NCBI RefSeq assembly: GCF_016907975.1
Contig: NZ_JAFBCY010000001.1
Span: 744,001-808,000 of the forward strand
DNA from: Methylopila capsulata
Lineage (GTDB): Bacteria; Pseudomonadota; Alphaproteobacteria; Rhizobiales; Methylopilaceae
DNA length: 64,000 bases
Reading direction: 5' to 3'
The translations under genes were made by a program, and so were the position numbers. Below are positions 17,706 through 26,796 of the stretch, one piece after another. Under the pieces are notes generated by a model, which searched no databases, was not told where the DNA came from, and was given only the letters and a program-made list of their open reading frames with translations. Positions within the stretch are counted from its first letter, which is position 1, and every line of letters starts with the position of its first letter.

Positions 17706-19232
17706 TCAGAGCGGGATGTTGTCGTGCTTCTTCCACGGGTTCTCAAGGCGCTTGCCGCGCAGCATCGCGAGCGCCCGCGCCACCCGGCGGCGGGTCGAGC
17801 GGGGCTTGATCACCTCGTCGATGTAGCCGCGCTCGGCCGCGATGAAGGGCGTGAGGAAATGGTCCTCGTACTCCTTCGTCCTGGCGGCGATGCCCTCGGC
17901 GTCGGCGCCGCGGAAGATGATCTCGACCGCGCCCTTGGCGCCCATCACGGCGATCTGGGCCGAGGGCCAGGCGTAGTTCACGTCGCCGCGGAGATGCTTC
18001 GACGCCATGACGTCGTAGGCGCCGCCGAAGGCCTTGCGGGTGATGACCGTCACCTTCGGCACGGTCGCCTCGGCGTAGGCGAACAGAAGCTTGGCGCCGT
18101 GCTTGATCAGGCCGCCGTACTCCTGCGCGGTTCCCGGCAGGAAGCCGGGAACGTCGACGAAGGTCACGATCGGGATCTCGAAGCAGTCGCAGAAGCGGAC
18201 GAACCGCGCCGCCTTGCGGGAGGCGTCGCTGTCCAGCACGCCGGCCAGCACCATCGGCTGGTTCGCGACGAAGCCCACAGTGCGGCCGTCCATGCGGCCG
18301 AAGCCGGTGACGATGTTCTTCGCGAAATCGGCCTGGATCTCGAAGAAGTCGCCCTCGTCGACCGTCTTCAGGATCAGCTCCTTGATGTCGTAGGGCTTGT
18401 TCGGGTTGTCCGGGATCAGCGTGTCGAGCGAGGGATCGTAGCGCTCGGGGTCGTCGAAGGACGGCCACTCCGGCGCGCCCTCCTTGTTGTTGCCTGGCAG
18501 GAAGTCCATCAGCCGGCGCATCTCGATCAGCGCGTCGACGTCGTTGTCGTAGGCGCCGTCGGCGATCGAGGACTTGGTGGTGTGGACCTTGGCGCCGCCG
18601 AGCTCCTCCGAGGTCACCGTCTCGTTGGTGACGGTCTTCACCACGTCCGGTCCGGTGACGAACATGTAGGAGCGGTCGCGGACCATGAAGATGAAGTCGG
18701 TCATCGCGGGCGAATAGACGTCGCCGCCGGCGCAGGGGCCCATGATCAGCGAAATCTGCGGGATGACGCCCGAGGCCAGCACGTTGCGCTGGAACACCTC
18801 GCCGTAGCCGCCGAGCGCCGCGACGCCCTCCTGGATGCGCGCGCCGCCGGCGTCGAACAGGCCGATGATCGGCGCCCGGTTGCGGATCGCCATGTCCTGG
18901 ATCTTCAGGATCTTCTGGGCGTGGGTCTCGCTGAGCGAGCCGCCGAACACCGTGAAGTCCTTGGCGAACACGAAGACCTTGCGGCCGTTGACCGTCCCCC
19001 AGCCGGTGACCACGCCGTCGCCCGGGATGGTCTGCTTCTCCATGCCGAAGTCATGGGAGCGGTGCTGGACGAACATGTCGTATTCTTCGAACGAGCCGGG
19101 ATCGAGCAGGATCTCCAGCCGTTCGCGCGCGGTGAGCTTGCCCCGGGCGTGCTGGGCGTCGATCCGCTTCTGGCCGCCGCCGAGCCGGGCGGTCGCCCGG
19201 CGCTGCTCGAGCTCCGCTACGATGTCCTTCAT
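17706..19232 (-). CDS. pccB: Propionyl-CoA carboxylase beta subunit
   Basis: A 508-residue carboxyltransferase chain of the acyl-CoA carboxylase family. It transfers CO2 from the biotin of PccA to propionyl-CoA. It opens with [19 protein letters not shown] and has the two crotonase-like carboxyltransferase halves. These carry [20 protein letters not shown], the glycine-rich oxyanion segment [34 protein letters not shown] and [19 protein letters not shown]. The length is typical. It is a single-gene unit ending at a clear terminator. Confidence 0.95.
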   Translation of the reverse strand: MKDIVAELEQRRATARLGGGQKRIDAQHARGKLTARERLEILLDPGSFEEYDMFVQHRSHDFGMEKQTIPGDGVVTGWGTVNGRKVFVFAKDFTVFGGSLSETHAQKILKIQDMAIRNRAPIIGLFDAGGARIQEGVAALGGYGEVFQRNVLASGVIPQISLIMGPCAGGDVYSPAMTDFIFMVRDRSYMFVTGPDVVKTVTNETVTSEELGGAKVHTTKSSIADGAYDNDVDALIEMRRLMDFLPGNNKEGAPEWPSFDDPERYDPSLDTLIPDNPNKPYDIKELILKTVDEGDFFEIQADFAKNIVTGFGRMDGRTVGFVANQPMVLAGVLDSDASRKAARFVRFCDCFEIPIVTFVDVPGFLPGTAQEYGGLIKHGAKLLFAYAEATVPKVTVITRKAFGGAYDVMASKHLRGDVNYAWPSAQIAVMGAKGAVEIIFRGADAEGIAARTKEYEDHFLTPFIAAERGYIDEVIKPRSTRRRVARALAMLRGKRLENPWKKHDNIPL

Positions 19233-19331
19233 GTCCGCCCGAGGCTCCGCCGTCTTGAGGATCGTCAGGACGGCGTACCCCGCGGTCTGTTGCGCCGCAA
19301 CGTCGACAATGGATCGAGGCGGGCGCCGCCG

Positions 19332-19979
19332 TCAGCGGGCGGCGGGCGCCTCGACCATCGCCGTCTTCGGCTCCTTGGGCTTTGCGGGAGCCGCCTTCGG
19401 CGCGGGCTTCGGAGCCGCGGGAACCGCCGCGGGGCCGGCGGCCGGAGCGGTCTCGACCGGCTCGGCGTAGGGCTGCGCGAACACCTGCTTCGAGACGTCG
19501 GTGCCGTAGACCCGCTCGAGCACGTTGCGGGCGAGGCCGTTGGCGAGGGCGCGGTCGACCTCGGCCTTGTTCTGGGTGGCCGCCATCGCCGCGCCGATCA
19601 CGCCGTTGATGGCGGCGTTGTCCATCGCCGTGACTTCGAACTCGCCGTGCGACTTGCCGCTCTGCGCGTCGCGGACGCTCACGTGCGCCGCGATGTGGTT
19701 GGCGTCGCCGATCAGCAGCGACAGCGCCGGGTCCTTGTAGTGCAGGTTGGTGACGGCGACCTGGATGTCCTTCGGCGCGCCCGTGCGGCCGAAGCGGCCC
19801 GCCTGCCCGCGCAGGCGCTGGCGCACCACTTCCGCGAGCGTCGTCGAGTTGACCGCCGGACGGACCGTGACGTCGACCTTGTCGACATAGGACGCGCGCT
19901 CGACGAGCGGCGGATGATTCACGCAGGCGGCGAGGCCGCTCGCGAGAACGACGGCGGCGAGAGGCGGCATGAGTCGCAT
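19332..19979 (-). CDS. Conserved lipoprotein of unknown function
   Basis: A 215-residue protein with a lipoprotein signal whose lipobox LAAC ends at Cys19, so it should be anchored to a membrane. Residues 20-160 form a mixed alpha/beta domain with DVTVRPAVNSTTLAEVVRQR, AVTNLHYKDPALSLL and AINGVIGAAMAATQNKAEVD. The last 50 residues are an Ala/Pro/Lys-rich linker-like tail. No characterised family is recognised. It lies about 100 bases upstream of pccB on the same strand, too loosely placed to claim a shared role. Confidence 0.75.
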   Translation of the reverse strand: MRLMPPLAAVVLASGLAACVNHPPLVERASYVDKVDVTVRPAVNSTTLAEVVRQRLRGQAGRFGRTGAPKDIQVAVTNLHYKDPALSLLIGDANHIAAHVSVRDAQSGKSHGEFEVTAMDNAAINGVIGAAMAATQNKAEVDRALANGLARNVLERVYGTDVSKQVFAQPYAEPVETAPAAGPAAVPAAPKPAPKAAPAKPKEPKTAMVEAPAAR

Positions 19980-20216
19980 CGTGAGTCTCCGGGACCAGAT
20001 CGCCGCTTATCGCGGACTCCGGCCCCGCAAGGACTCCGTGGAAATGCGTAGAAACACGCGCGAGGAAACGATTGTGACCAAATGGCCACTTTCTGCGGCC
20101 CGGGAGGTCGCTCGCCCCGCGGCGTCCCGGACGGGAGCCTGGCGCCCGACGCCCATCCTCGCTTATGCGACGGGCGCAGGCCTCGCGCCTTGCCGCGAGC
20201 GCGCCACAAGCCCGGA

Positions 20217-20235
20217 TCCCGGATCAGGTCCGGGA
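20217..20235. repeat. Small GC palindrome
   Basis: TCCCGGA-TCAGG-TCCGGGA, with perfect seven-base arms and a five-base loop, in the 287-base gap after fdsD (19980-20266). It is the same architecture as the other intergenic palindromes. Nothing else was seen in this gap. Confidence 0.55.
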
Positions 20236-20266
20236 CACGGGCGCGGGGCGTCGGGACCCGTCAGGA

Positions 20267-20641
20267 TCAGCCGCGGCCGTTCTCGGTCACTTCGAGCGGC
20301 GCCTCGCCCGTGCGCGGCTCGGGCGTCGGCACGCGCTCGGCCTCGCCCCGGGTGGCCTGCTTCCCCTCATGCGCAGCCTTCAGCACCTTGAGCGCCTCCA
20401 GCGGCGCCGGCTCGAGGCCCGCCCCGCCCTTGCCCACGTGCTCGAAGATCTCGCTCTTCATCCGCGGGTCCCAGAAGTGCTGGATGTGGTCAACGAGTCC
20501 GGGAACGCGCTTGGCTTCGGGCTGGCTGTTGAAGAACCAGCCGATCTGGTTCGCCATGTAGATCAGGCGGTCGAGCGTCGACTTGTGCTCGCGGCCCTCG
20601 ATCTCGGGGACGCCCGGACGGGCTTCGTGGGCGTGGGCCAT
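20267..20641 (-). CDS. fdsD: Formate dehydrogenase delta subunit
   Basis: A 124-residue FdsD protein. The family core is present: LIYMANQIGWFFNSQP followed by GLVDHIQHFWDPRMKSEI. FdsD is needed for or supports assembly of the soluble NAD-dependent formate dehydrogenase, but is not itself redox active. An N-terminal 20-residue and a C-terminal 40-residue extension go beyond the usual 70-80 residue core. It is the last gene of the fds operon, ten bases after fdhD. Confidence 0.92.
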   Translation of the reverse strand: MAHAHEARPGVPEIEGREHKSTLDRLIYMANQIGWFFNSQPEAKRVPGLVDHIQHFWDPRMKSEIFEHVGKGGAGLEPAPLEALKVLKAAHEGKQATRGEAERVPTPEPRTGEAPLEVTENGRG

Positions 20642-20651
20642 GGCGGTTTCC

Positions 20652-21494
20652 TCAGCTCAGGCGGACGGCGCTCTCCGGCGCCGTGTCCGCGACGATGCGA
20701 TGGGGGTGGGTGAAGACTTCGAAGCCGTCGCCGCGGGCGATGGCGGCCAGCGTGATCCCGGCCTCCTCCGCCATGCGCACGCCGAGAGCGGTCGGGGCGG
20801 AGACCGCCACCACGAGGCCGACGCCGATCACGGCGGCCTTCTGGATCATCTCGACCGAGACGCGGCTGGTCAGCACGATGAAGCCGTTCGCGGCGTCCTC
20901 GCCCGTGCGGGCGAGATGGCCGGCGAGCTTGTCGAGCGCGTTGTGGCGGCCGACGTCCTCGCGCGCGGCGACGAGCCCCTGTCCCGGCCGGTAGAAGCCG
21001 GCGCCATGGACCGCGCGGGTGGCGAAGTTCAGGGTCTGCGCCCGCGACAGCGCCTCGAGCGCCTCGTGCACGTCTGTCGCCGTGAAGATCGCCTCGGCGG
21101 AGACCCGGCGCGCGGGCTTCACCGCCTGTTCCAGGCTGTCGATGCCGCAGAGGCCGCAGCCCGTCGGTCCCGCGAGGCTCCGGCGGCGGGCGCTGAGCGA
21201 GCGCGACAGGTCCTTCGCGAGCCACATGCGCGCTTCCAGCCCGATGCCTTGGTCCACGACCTCGAGGCTCTCGATCTCGGCGGCGGACCCGACGATGCCC
21301 TCGGTCAGGCTGAAGCCGACGGCGAAGTCCTCGACGTCGGTCGGCGAGGCCATCATCACCGCCTGCGTGCCGCCGTCATAGACCAGCGCGATCGGCGTTT
21401 CCGCCGGCGTCGCCCGCTCCGACGTCTCGCGCACGGTCCCGTCGCGCCAGACGGCGCGGGAGAGGCGGACGATGGGGGGCGGAACGGTGGTCAT
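20652..21494 (-). CDS. fdhD: Formate dehydrogenase sulfurtransferase FdhD
   Basis: FdhD, about 280 residues, carries sulfur from a cysteine desulfurase to the molybdenum cofactor of formate dehydrogenase. The sulfur-carrying CxxC is visible as GCGLCG (Cys113, Cys116), and AREDVGRHNALDKL and VSVEMIQKAA are family blocks. I chose the ATG at 21492-21494. The longer reading from 21563 would translate one of the intergenic palindromes and add 23 unlikely residues. Neither start has a strong ribosome binding site. It sits in the fds operon between fdsA and fdsD. Confidence 0.93.
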   Translation of the reverse strand: MTTVPPPIVRLSRAVWRDGTVRETSERATPAETPIALVYDGGTQAVMMASPTDVEDFAVGFSLTEGIVGSAAEIESLEVVDQGIGLEARMWLAKDLSRSLSARRRSLAGPTGCGLCGIDSLEQAVKPARRVSAEAIFTATDVHEALEALSRAQTLNFATRAVHGAGFYRPGQGLVAAREDVGRHNALDKLAGHLARTGEDAANGFIVLTSRVSVEMIQKAAVIGVGLVVAVSAPTALGVRMAEEAGITLAAIARGDGFEVFTHPHRIVADTAPESAVRLS

Positions 21495-21536
21495 GTCGGA
21501 GAGGATTGGGCTCCTGGTCAAAACATCAAGCGCGTC

Positions 21537-21703
21537 ATGGTCCGGCTTGACCGGACCATCCACGTCCGACGTGGAGCTCGACGCCGACGATGGGTCCTCC
21601 GGTCACGCCGGAGGACGACGCGCCTCAGTCCTCACCGCGCAAGCGACGCGTGCTGGTTCCGGAAGACGATCCCGGATCGACGGCTTCCGCCGTCGTCCGG
21701 GAT
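21537..21703. repeat. Array of three palindromes inside the fds operon
   Basis: In the 249-base gap between fdsA and fdhD lie ATGGTCCGG-CTTGA-CCGGACCAT (21537-21559), GTCCTCCGG-TCACG-CCGGAGGAC (21594-21616) and a longer hairpin at 21669-21703 (ATCCCGGA..CGACGGC against GCCGTCG..TCCGGGAT, one bulge). The arms differ in sequence but remain perfectly or nearly paired. Being inside an operon they may protect the upstream fdsGBA message or reduce read-through into fdhD. Confidence 0.75.
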
Positions 21704-21743
21704 GACGTGTGTCGTCGGGCGGCGGCCCGCCCGGCGGACGCTC

Positions 21744-24584
21744 TTACTCCGCCGCCACCGGCAGGATCCGGCGGCTGAGGTCGGAGTGCTCTTCGTAGCC
21801 CTCCTGCCAGGCGCTCGGGCCGTTCGAAGGCGACACCTGCACCGCCGTCACCTTGTACTCGGGGCAGTTGGTCGCCCAGTCCGAGAAGTCGGTGGTGATG
21901 ACGTTCGCCTGCGTGTTCGGGTGATGGAACGTGGTGTAGACCACGCCCGGCGCGACGCGGTCGGTGATCAGAGCCCGGAGGCTCGTCTCGCCGGCGCGGC
22001 TGCGCAGCGCCACCCAGTCGCCGTCGCGCACGCCGCGATCCTCGGCGTCCACCGGGTGCATCTCCAGGCGGTCCTCCTCGTGCCAGCGCGAGTTCTCCGT
22101 GCGGCGGGTCTGCGCGCCGACGTTGTACTGGCTGAGGATGCGGCCGGTGGTGAGGAGCAGCGGGAACCGCGGCCCCACCTTCTCGTCGGTACCGACGTAC
22201 TCGGTGATGACGAAGTTGCCCTTGCCGCGCACGAAGTGGCCGATGTGCATGATCGGCGTGCCGTCCGGCGCCTCCTCGTTGCACGGCCACTGGATCGAGC
22301 CCTTCTGCTCGAGCGCCGCGAACGAGACGCCCGCGAAGCTCGGGGTCGAGGCCGCGATCTCGTCCATGATCTCGGACGGGTGGCTGTAGTCCATCTCGTA
22401 GCCCATCGCCTTGGCGATGAGCAGCGTCACCTCCCAGTCGGCGTAGACCGCCTTGGGGGCCATCACCTTGCGCACCCGCTGGATGCGGCGCTCGGCGTTG
22501 GTGAAGGTGCCGTCCTTCTCGAGGAACGAGGAGCCCGGCAGGAAGATGTGGGCGTAGTTCGCGGTCTCGTTCAGGAACAGGTCCTGCACCACCACGCACT
22601 CCATGGCCGCGAGGCCGGAAGTGACGTGATAGGTGTCCGGATCGGACTGGGCGATGTCCTCGCCCTGCACGTAGAGGCCCTTGAACGTGCCGTCGACGGC
22701 CGCGTCCAGCATGTTCGGGATGCGCAGGCCCGGCTCCGGGTCCAGCGGCACGCCCCACAGCGTCTCGAACATCTCGCGCACGCCGTCCTCGGAGACGTGG
22801 CGATAGCCCGGGTACTCGTGCGGGAACGAGCCCATGTCGCACGAGCCCTGCACGTTGTTCTGGCCGCGCAGCGGGTTCACGCCGACGCCGCGCCGGCCGA
22901 TGTTGCCGGTCGCCATCGCGAGGTTCGCGATCGCCATGACGGTGGTCGAGCCCTGGCTGTGCTCGGTGACGCCGAGACCGTAGTAGATCGCCGCGTCGCC
23001 GCCGGTGGCGTAGAGCCGCGCCGCGCCGCGCACCATGTTCGCCGGCACGCCGGTGGTGCTTTCGGTGGCCTCGGGCGAATGCCGCTCCTCGGACACGAAC
23101 GCCGCCCAGTCCTGGAAGGTCTCCAGGTCGCCGCGCTCGCGGACGAAGGCCTCGTCGATCAGGCCCTCGGTGACGATGACGTGGGCCATCGCCGTGACCA
23201 GCGCGACGTTGGTGCCGGGCTTCAGCGGCAGGTGGTAGTCCGCGCGGATGTGCGGGCTCTTCACCAGGTCGATCCGGCGCGGGTCCGCCACGATCAGCCG
23301 GGCGCCGTCGCGCAGCCGCTTCTTCATGCGGCTCGCGAACACCGGGTGGCCGTCGGTCGGGTTGGCGCCGATGACGAAGATCACGTCGCTGTCGTCGACC
23401 GAGTCGAAGTCCTGCGTGCCGGCCGAGGTGCCGTAGGTCGTCTTCAGGCCGTAGCCGGTCGGCGAGTGGCAGACGCGGGCGCAGGTGTCGACGTTGTTGT
23501 TGCCGAAGCCGGCGCGGACCAGCTTCTGGACGAGGTAGGTCTCCTCGTTGGTGCAGCGCGAGGAGGTGATGCCGCCGATCGACGAGCGGCCGTACTTGCC
23601 CTGGATGCGCTTGAACTCGGAGGCGGTGTATTCGATCGCCTCCTCCCACGACACTTCACGCCACGGATCGGTGATCTTGGCGCGGATCATCGGCTTGAGG
23701 ATGCGCTCCTTGTGGCTGGCGTAGCCGTAGGCGAAGCGGCCCTTGACGCAGGAGTGGCCGTGGTTCGCCTTGCCGTCCTTCCAGGGGACCATGCGCACGA
23801 GCTCGTCGCCGCGCATCTCGGCCTTGAAGGAGCAGCCGACGCCGCAATAGGCGCAGGTGGTCACGACGGAGTGCTCCGGCGTGCCGATCTCGATGACCGA
23901 CTTCTCCTGCAGGGTCGCGGTCGGGCAGGCCTGCACGCAGGCGCCGCAGGACACGCACTCCGACTGCAGGAACGGCTCGTTCATGCCGGCCGACACGCGG
24001 CTCTCGAAGCCGCGGCCCGAGATCGTCAGCGCGAAGGTGCCCTGCACCTCCTCGCAGGCCCGGACGCAGCGCGAGCAGACGATGCACTTCGACGGGTCGT
24101 AGGTGAAGTAGGGGTTCGACTCGTCCTTCTTGGAGACGAGGTGGTTGTCGCCCTCGTAGCCGTAGCGCACCTCGCGCAGGCCGACGACGCCCGCCTGCTC
24201 CTGCAGTTCGCAGTCGCCGTTGGCGGCGCAGGTGAGGCAGTCGAGCGGGTGATCGGAGATGTAGAGCTCCATCACGCCCTTGCGGAGCTGCTTCAGCCGC
24301 GGGGTCTGGGTCTTCACCACCAGGCCGTCCATCGCGGGCGTGGTGCAGGACGCGGGCGTGCCGCCGCGGCCCTCGATCTCGACGAGGCACAGGCGGCAGG
24401 AGCCGTAGGCCTCGACGCTGTCGGTGGCGCAGAGCTTCGGAATGGCGTTTCCGGCCTCCATCGCGGCGCGCATGATCGAGGTGCCTTCGGGCACCGTGAT
24501 CTTTTCGCCGTCGATGGTGAGAGTCACCATCTTCTCGGACTTGGAGAGCGGCGTGCCGTAGTCGGTCTCATGGACGAGGGACAT
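21744..24584 (-). CDS. fdsA: NAD-dependent formate dehydrogenase alpha (Mo) subunit
   Basis: A 946-residue molybdopterin catalytic subunit oxidising formate to CO2. Order: [2Fe-2S] domain (Cys52, Cys63, Cys66, Cys80), the NuoG-like cluster site DHPLDCLTCAANGDC (His112, Cys116, Cys119, Cys125), two ferredoxin-like [4Fe-4S] sites (CIVCSRCVRAC near 167; CVSCGACVQAC near 210) and the bis-MGD domain with CAYCGVGC near 244. The Mo-ligating active-site Cys372 is followed by His373 in ARVCHSPTG; a Cys rather than selenocysteine is encoded. The C-terminal molybdopterin-binding domain is complete. It follows fdsB by ten bases. Confidence 0.96.
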   Translation of the reverse strand: MSLVHETDYGTPLSKSEKMVTLTIDGEKITVPEGTSIMRAAMEAGNAIPKLCATDSVEAYGSCRLCLVEIEGRGGTPASCTTPAMDGLVVKTQTPRLKQLRKGVMELYISDHPLDCLTCAANGDCELQEQAGVVGLREVRYGYEGDNHLVSKKDESNPYFTYDPSKCIVCSRCVRACEEVQGTFALTISGRGFESRVSAGMNEPFLQSECVSCGACVQACPTATLQEKSVIEIGTPEHSVVTTCAYCGVGCSFKAEMRGDELVRMVPWKDGKANHGHSCVKGRFAYGYASHKERILKPMIRAKITDPWREVSWEEAIEYTASEFKRIQGKYGRSSIGGITSSRCTNEETYLVQKLVRAGFGNNNVDTCARVCHSPTGYGLKTTYGTSAGTQDFDSVDDSDVIFVIGANPTDGHPVFASRMKKRLRDGARLIVADPRRIDLVKSPHIRADYHLPLKPGTNVALVTAMAHVIVTEGLIDEAFVRERGDLETFQDWAAFVSEERHSPEATESTTGVPANMVRGAARLYATGGDAAIYYGLGVTEHSQGSTTVMAIANLAMATGNIGRRGVGVNPLRGQNNVQGSCDMGSFPHEYPGYRHVSEDGVREMFETLWGVPLDPEPGLRIPNMLDAAVDGTFKGLYVQGEDIAQSDPDTYHVTSGLAAMECVVVQDLFLNETANYAHIFLPGSSFLEKDGTFTNAERRIQRVRKVMAPKAVYADWEVTLLIAKAMGYEMDYSHPSEIMDEIAASTPSFAGVSFAALEQKGSIQWPCNEEAPDGTPIMHIGHFVRGKGNFVITEYVGTDEKVGPRFPLLLTTGRILSQYNVGAQTRRTENSRWHEEDRLEMHPVDAEDRGVRDGDWVALRSRAGETSLRALITDRVAPGVVYTTFHHPNTQANVITTDFSDWATNCPEYKVTAVQVSPSNGPSAWQEGYEEHSDLSRRILPVAAE

Positions 24585-24594
24585 CAGTTCCTCC

Positions 24595-26154
24595 TCACTC
24601 GGCAGCCATCGGCACGGAGCCGCGGCCGAAATCTTCGGGGAAATGGGTGAGCGCGCTCATCACGGGATAGGGAGTGAAGCCGCCGAGAGCGCACAGCGAG
24701 CCGAACTTCATCGTGTTGGACAGGTCTTCCAGGATCGTCAGGTTCTTCTCGCGCTCGACGCCGGCGATGATCTTGTCCATCACCTCGACGCCGCGGGTGG
24801 AGCCGATGCGGCAGGGCGTGCACTTGCCGCAGCTCTCGACCGAGCAGAACTCCATCGCGAAGCGGGCCTGCTTGGCCATGTCGACGCTGTCGTCGAAGAT
24901 CACGATCCCGCCGTGGCCGATCAGGCCGTCCTTCTTGGCGAAGGCCTCGTAGTCGAACGGCGTGTCGAACAGCTCGCGCGGGAAGTAGGCGCCGAGCGGG
25001 CCGCCGACCTGCACCGCGCGCACCGGGCGGCCGGTGAACGTGCCGCCGCCGACCTCCTCGACCAGTTCGCCCAGCGTGACGCCGAACGCGATCTCGTAGA
25101 GGCCGCCGTGCTTGACGTTGCCGGCGAGCTGGATCGGCATGGTGCCGCGCGAGCGGCCGAAGCCGACGTCGGCGTAGGCCTTGGCGCCCTCGGCCATGAT
25201 GAAGGGGACGGAGGCCAGCGAGATGACGTTGTTGATCACCGTCGGCTTGCCGAACAGGCCCTTGTGGGCCGGCAGCGGCGGCTTGGCGCGGACGAGGCCG
25301 CGGCGGCCTTCGAGGCTTTCCAGCAGCGAGGTCTCCTCGCCGCAGACGTAGGCCCCGGCCCCGACGCGGATCTCCATGTCGAAGTCGTACTCGGAGCCCG
25401 CGATGCGGGAGCCGAGGTAGCCGGCCTTGCGCGCCGCGGCGACCGCCTTGTTCATGGCGGCGACGGCGTGCGGATACTCGGAGCGGCAGTAGACGTAGCC
25501 CTTGTCCGCGCCCACCGCGACGCCGGCGATGGTCATGCCCTCGATCAGCTGGAAGGGGTCGCCCTCCATGATCATCCGGTCGGCGAAGGTGCCGCTGTCG
25601 CCCTCGTCGGCGTTGCAGACGATGTACTTCTTGCCCGGCGCGCAGGCGGCGACGGTGCGCCACTTGATGCCGGTCGGGAAGCCCGCGCCGCCGCGGCCGC
25701 GCAGGCCGCTCTCGAACACCTGCTCGACGGTCTCGGACGGGCCGATCGCGATGGCGCGCTCGAGGCCCTTGTAGCCGCCGTGGGCGAGATAGTCGTCGAG
25801 CGAGACCGGGTCGGTGAGGCCGACGCGCTTGAAGGTGAAGCGCTCCTGCTTGGCGAAGAACGGGATCTTCTCGACGTTGTCGAGGTAGAGCGGACCGCCC
25901 CGCCCTTCGAGCAGCCCGCCGTCGATCAGCGCGTCGACGTCGCGCGGCTTGACCGGGCCGTAGCCGACGCGGCGGCCGAAGGGGGTCACGACCTCGACCA
26001 GCGGCTCGAGCCAGAACATGCCGCGCGAGCCGTTGCGGACGATCTGTACGTCCAGGCCCCGCGCCGCGAAGGCGTCGGCGAAGGCCTTCGCGACCTTGTC
26101 GGCGCCGAGCGCGACAGCCGCGGCGTCGCAGGGAACGTAAATGCGGGCCGTCAT
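24595..26154 (-). CDS. fdsB: NAD-dependent formate dehydrogenase beta (FMN/NADH) subunit
   Basis: About 519 residues from the ATG at 26152-26154, related to NuoE/NuoF of complex I. An N-terminal thioredoxin-like part (about 1-120, without the usual cluster cysteines) precedes the diaphorase domain. That domain has GRGGAGFPTGIKW and NADEGDSGTFADR for FMN, GAGAYVCGEETSL, and the [4Fe-4S] site ESCGKCTPCR. It passes electrons from the Fe-S chain to NAD+. The start overlaps the fdsG stop by four bases (ATGA), which selects it over a longer reading. Confidence 0.95.
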   Translation of the reverse strand: MTARIYVPCDAAAVALGADKVAKAFADAFAARGLDVQIVRNGSRGMFWLEPLVEVVTPFGRRVGYGPVKPRDVDALIDGGLLEGRGGPLYLDNVEKIPFFAKQERFTFKRVGLTDPVSLDDYLAHGGYKGLERAIAIGPSETVEQVFESGLRGRGGAGFPTGIKWRTVAACAPGKKYIVCNADEGDSGTFADRMIMEGDPFQLIEGMTIAGVAVGADKGYVYCRSEYPHAVAAMNKAVAAARKAGYLGSRIAGSEYDFDMEIRVGAGAYVCGEETSLLESLEGRRGLVRAKPPLPAHKGLFGKPTVINNVISLASVPFIMAEGAKAYADVGFGRSRGTMPIQLAGNVKHGGLYEIAFGVTLGELVEEVGGGTFTGRPVRAVQVGGPLGAYFPRELFDTPFDYEAFAKKDGLIGHGGIVIFDDSVDMAKQARFAMEFCSVESCGKCTPCRIGSTRGVEVMDKIIAGVEREKNLTILEDLSNTMKFGSLCALGGFTPYPVMSALTHFPEDFGRGSVPMAAE

Positions 26155-26654
26155 GAGCGCACCTCCGCGGCGATCTCGTCGATCGCCTCGTCGTCCAGCC
26201 GGCCGATCAGGCGGCCGTTCACCATGGCCGCCGGCGCGCAGGCGCAGAGGCCCAGGCAATAGATGGGTTCGAGCGTGACCTGCCCGTCGGCGCGGGTCTC
26301 GCCATAGGCGCAGTCCAGCGCCTCGCCGACCTTCGCGGACGTGACGTGGCCGCCGGCGGCCTGGCAGGCCTCGGCGACGCAGATCTTGACGACGTGCTTG
26401 CCGGCCGGCTCGTGCCGGAAATCATGGTAGAAGGTGAAGGTGCCGTGCACCTCGGCGCGCGACAGGTTCATCGCGTCGGCGATCAGCGGGATCGCATCCT
26501 GCGGCACGTAGCCGAAGGTCTCCTGCAGGGCGTGCAGGATGGGCAGCGTCGCTCCTTCGAGCGGCAGGTGGTCCGCGATGATCTCGCGTCCTCGGGTCGG
26601 CGACCACGCTTCGTGCGCATGGCGCGATCCTGAGACGATATGACCCGTCGTCAT
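26151..26654 (-). CDS. fdsG: NAD-dependent formate dehydrogenase gamma subunit
   Basis: A NuoE-like thioredoxin-fold [2Fe-2S] subunit of about 167 residues. The four cluster cysteines are in ICVAEACQAAGG and YCLGLCACAP. I prefer the ATG at 26652-26654 (MTTGHIV), which has GGAGG 11 bases upstream; an ATG six codons earlier (26672) has only weak purines before it. It is the first structural gene of the fds operon, 142 bases downstream of the lysR stop, with an operator-like palindrome in between. Confidence 0.94.
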   Translation of the reverse strand: MTTGHIVSGSRHAHEAWSPTRGREIIADHLPLEGATLPILHALQETFGYVPQDAIPLIADAMNLSRAEVHGTFTFYHDFRHEPAGKHVVKICVAEACQAAGGHVTSAKVGEALDCAYGETRADGQVTLEPIYCLGLCACAPAAMVNGRLIGRLDDEAIDEIAAEVRS

Positions 26655-26740
26655 GGTCCGCGCATCCTCCATATTGAATTCTTGTTGTTCTAAAGAGTGG
26701 GTCCTTCTCCCTCCCGCATCAATGGGCGTGTTCCGTTACG

Positions 26741-26759
26741 CGATAGAACATATCTATCG
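26741..26759. promoter_or_regulatory. LysR-type operator upstream of fdsG
   Basis: CGATAG-AACATAT-CTATCG is a perfect six-base inverted repeat that contains the LysR-box pattern T-N11-A (TAGAACATATCTA). It sits between lysR and fdsG, about 87 bases before the fdsG ATG, where a LysR-type activator would bind. Confidence 0.6.
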
Positions 26760-26796
26760 TGCAGGTGGATCTTCGCGTCAAAAAGAGGGTATTCGG

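Noticed and set aside
17637-20051. About 800-codon plus-strand frame over pccB and the lipoprotein gene
   Set aside because: Antisense to well-supported genes; Arg/Asp-rich with no domain.
21495-21563. Longer start for fdhD
   Set aside because: It would translate the CTTGA palindrome at 21537-21559, which is a repeat found in other gaps.
20583-24650. Very long plus-strand open frame of about 1355 codons
   Set aside because: It is antisense to fdsA, fdhD and fdsB, has low-complexity Arg/Ala/His/Asp composition and no family motif. This is usual in a 70% G+C genome.
26155-26259. Longer start for fdsB
   Set aside because: The added 35 residues are Arg/Gly-rich and overlap fdsG; ATG at 26154 gives the ATGA coupling.
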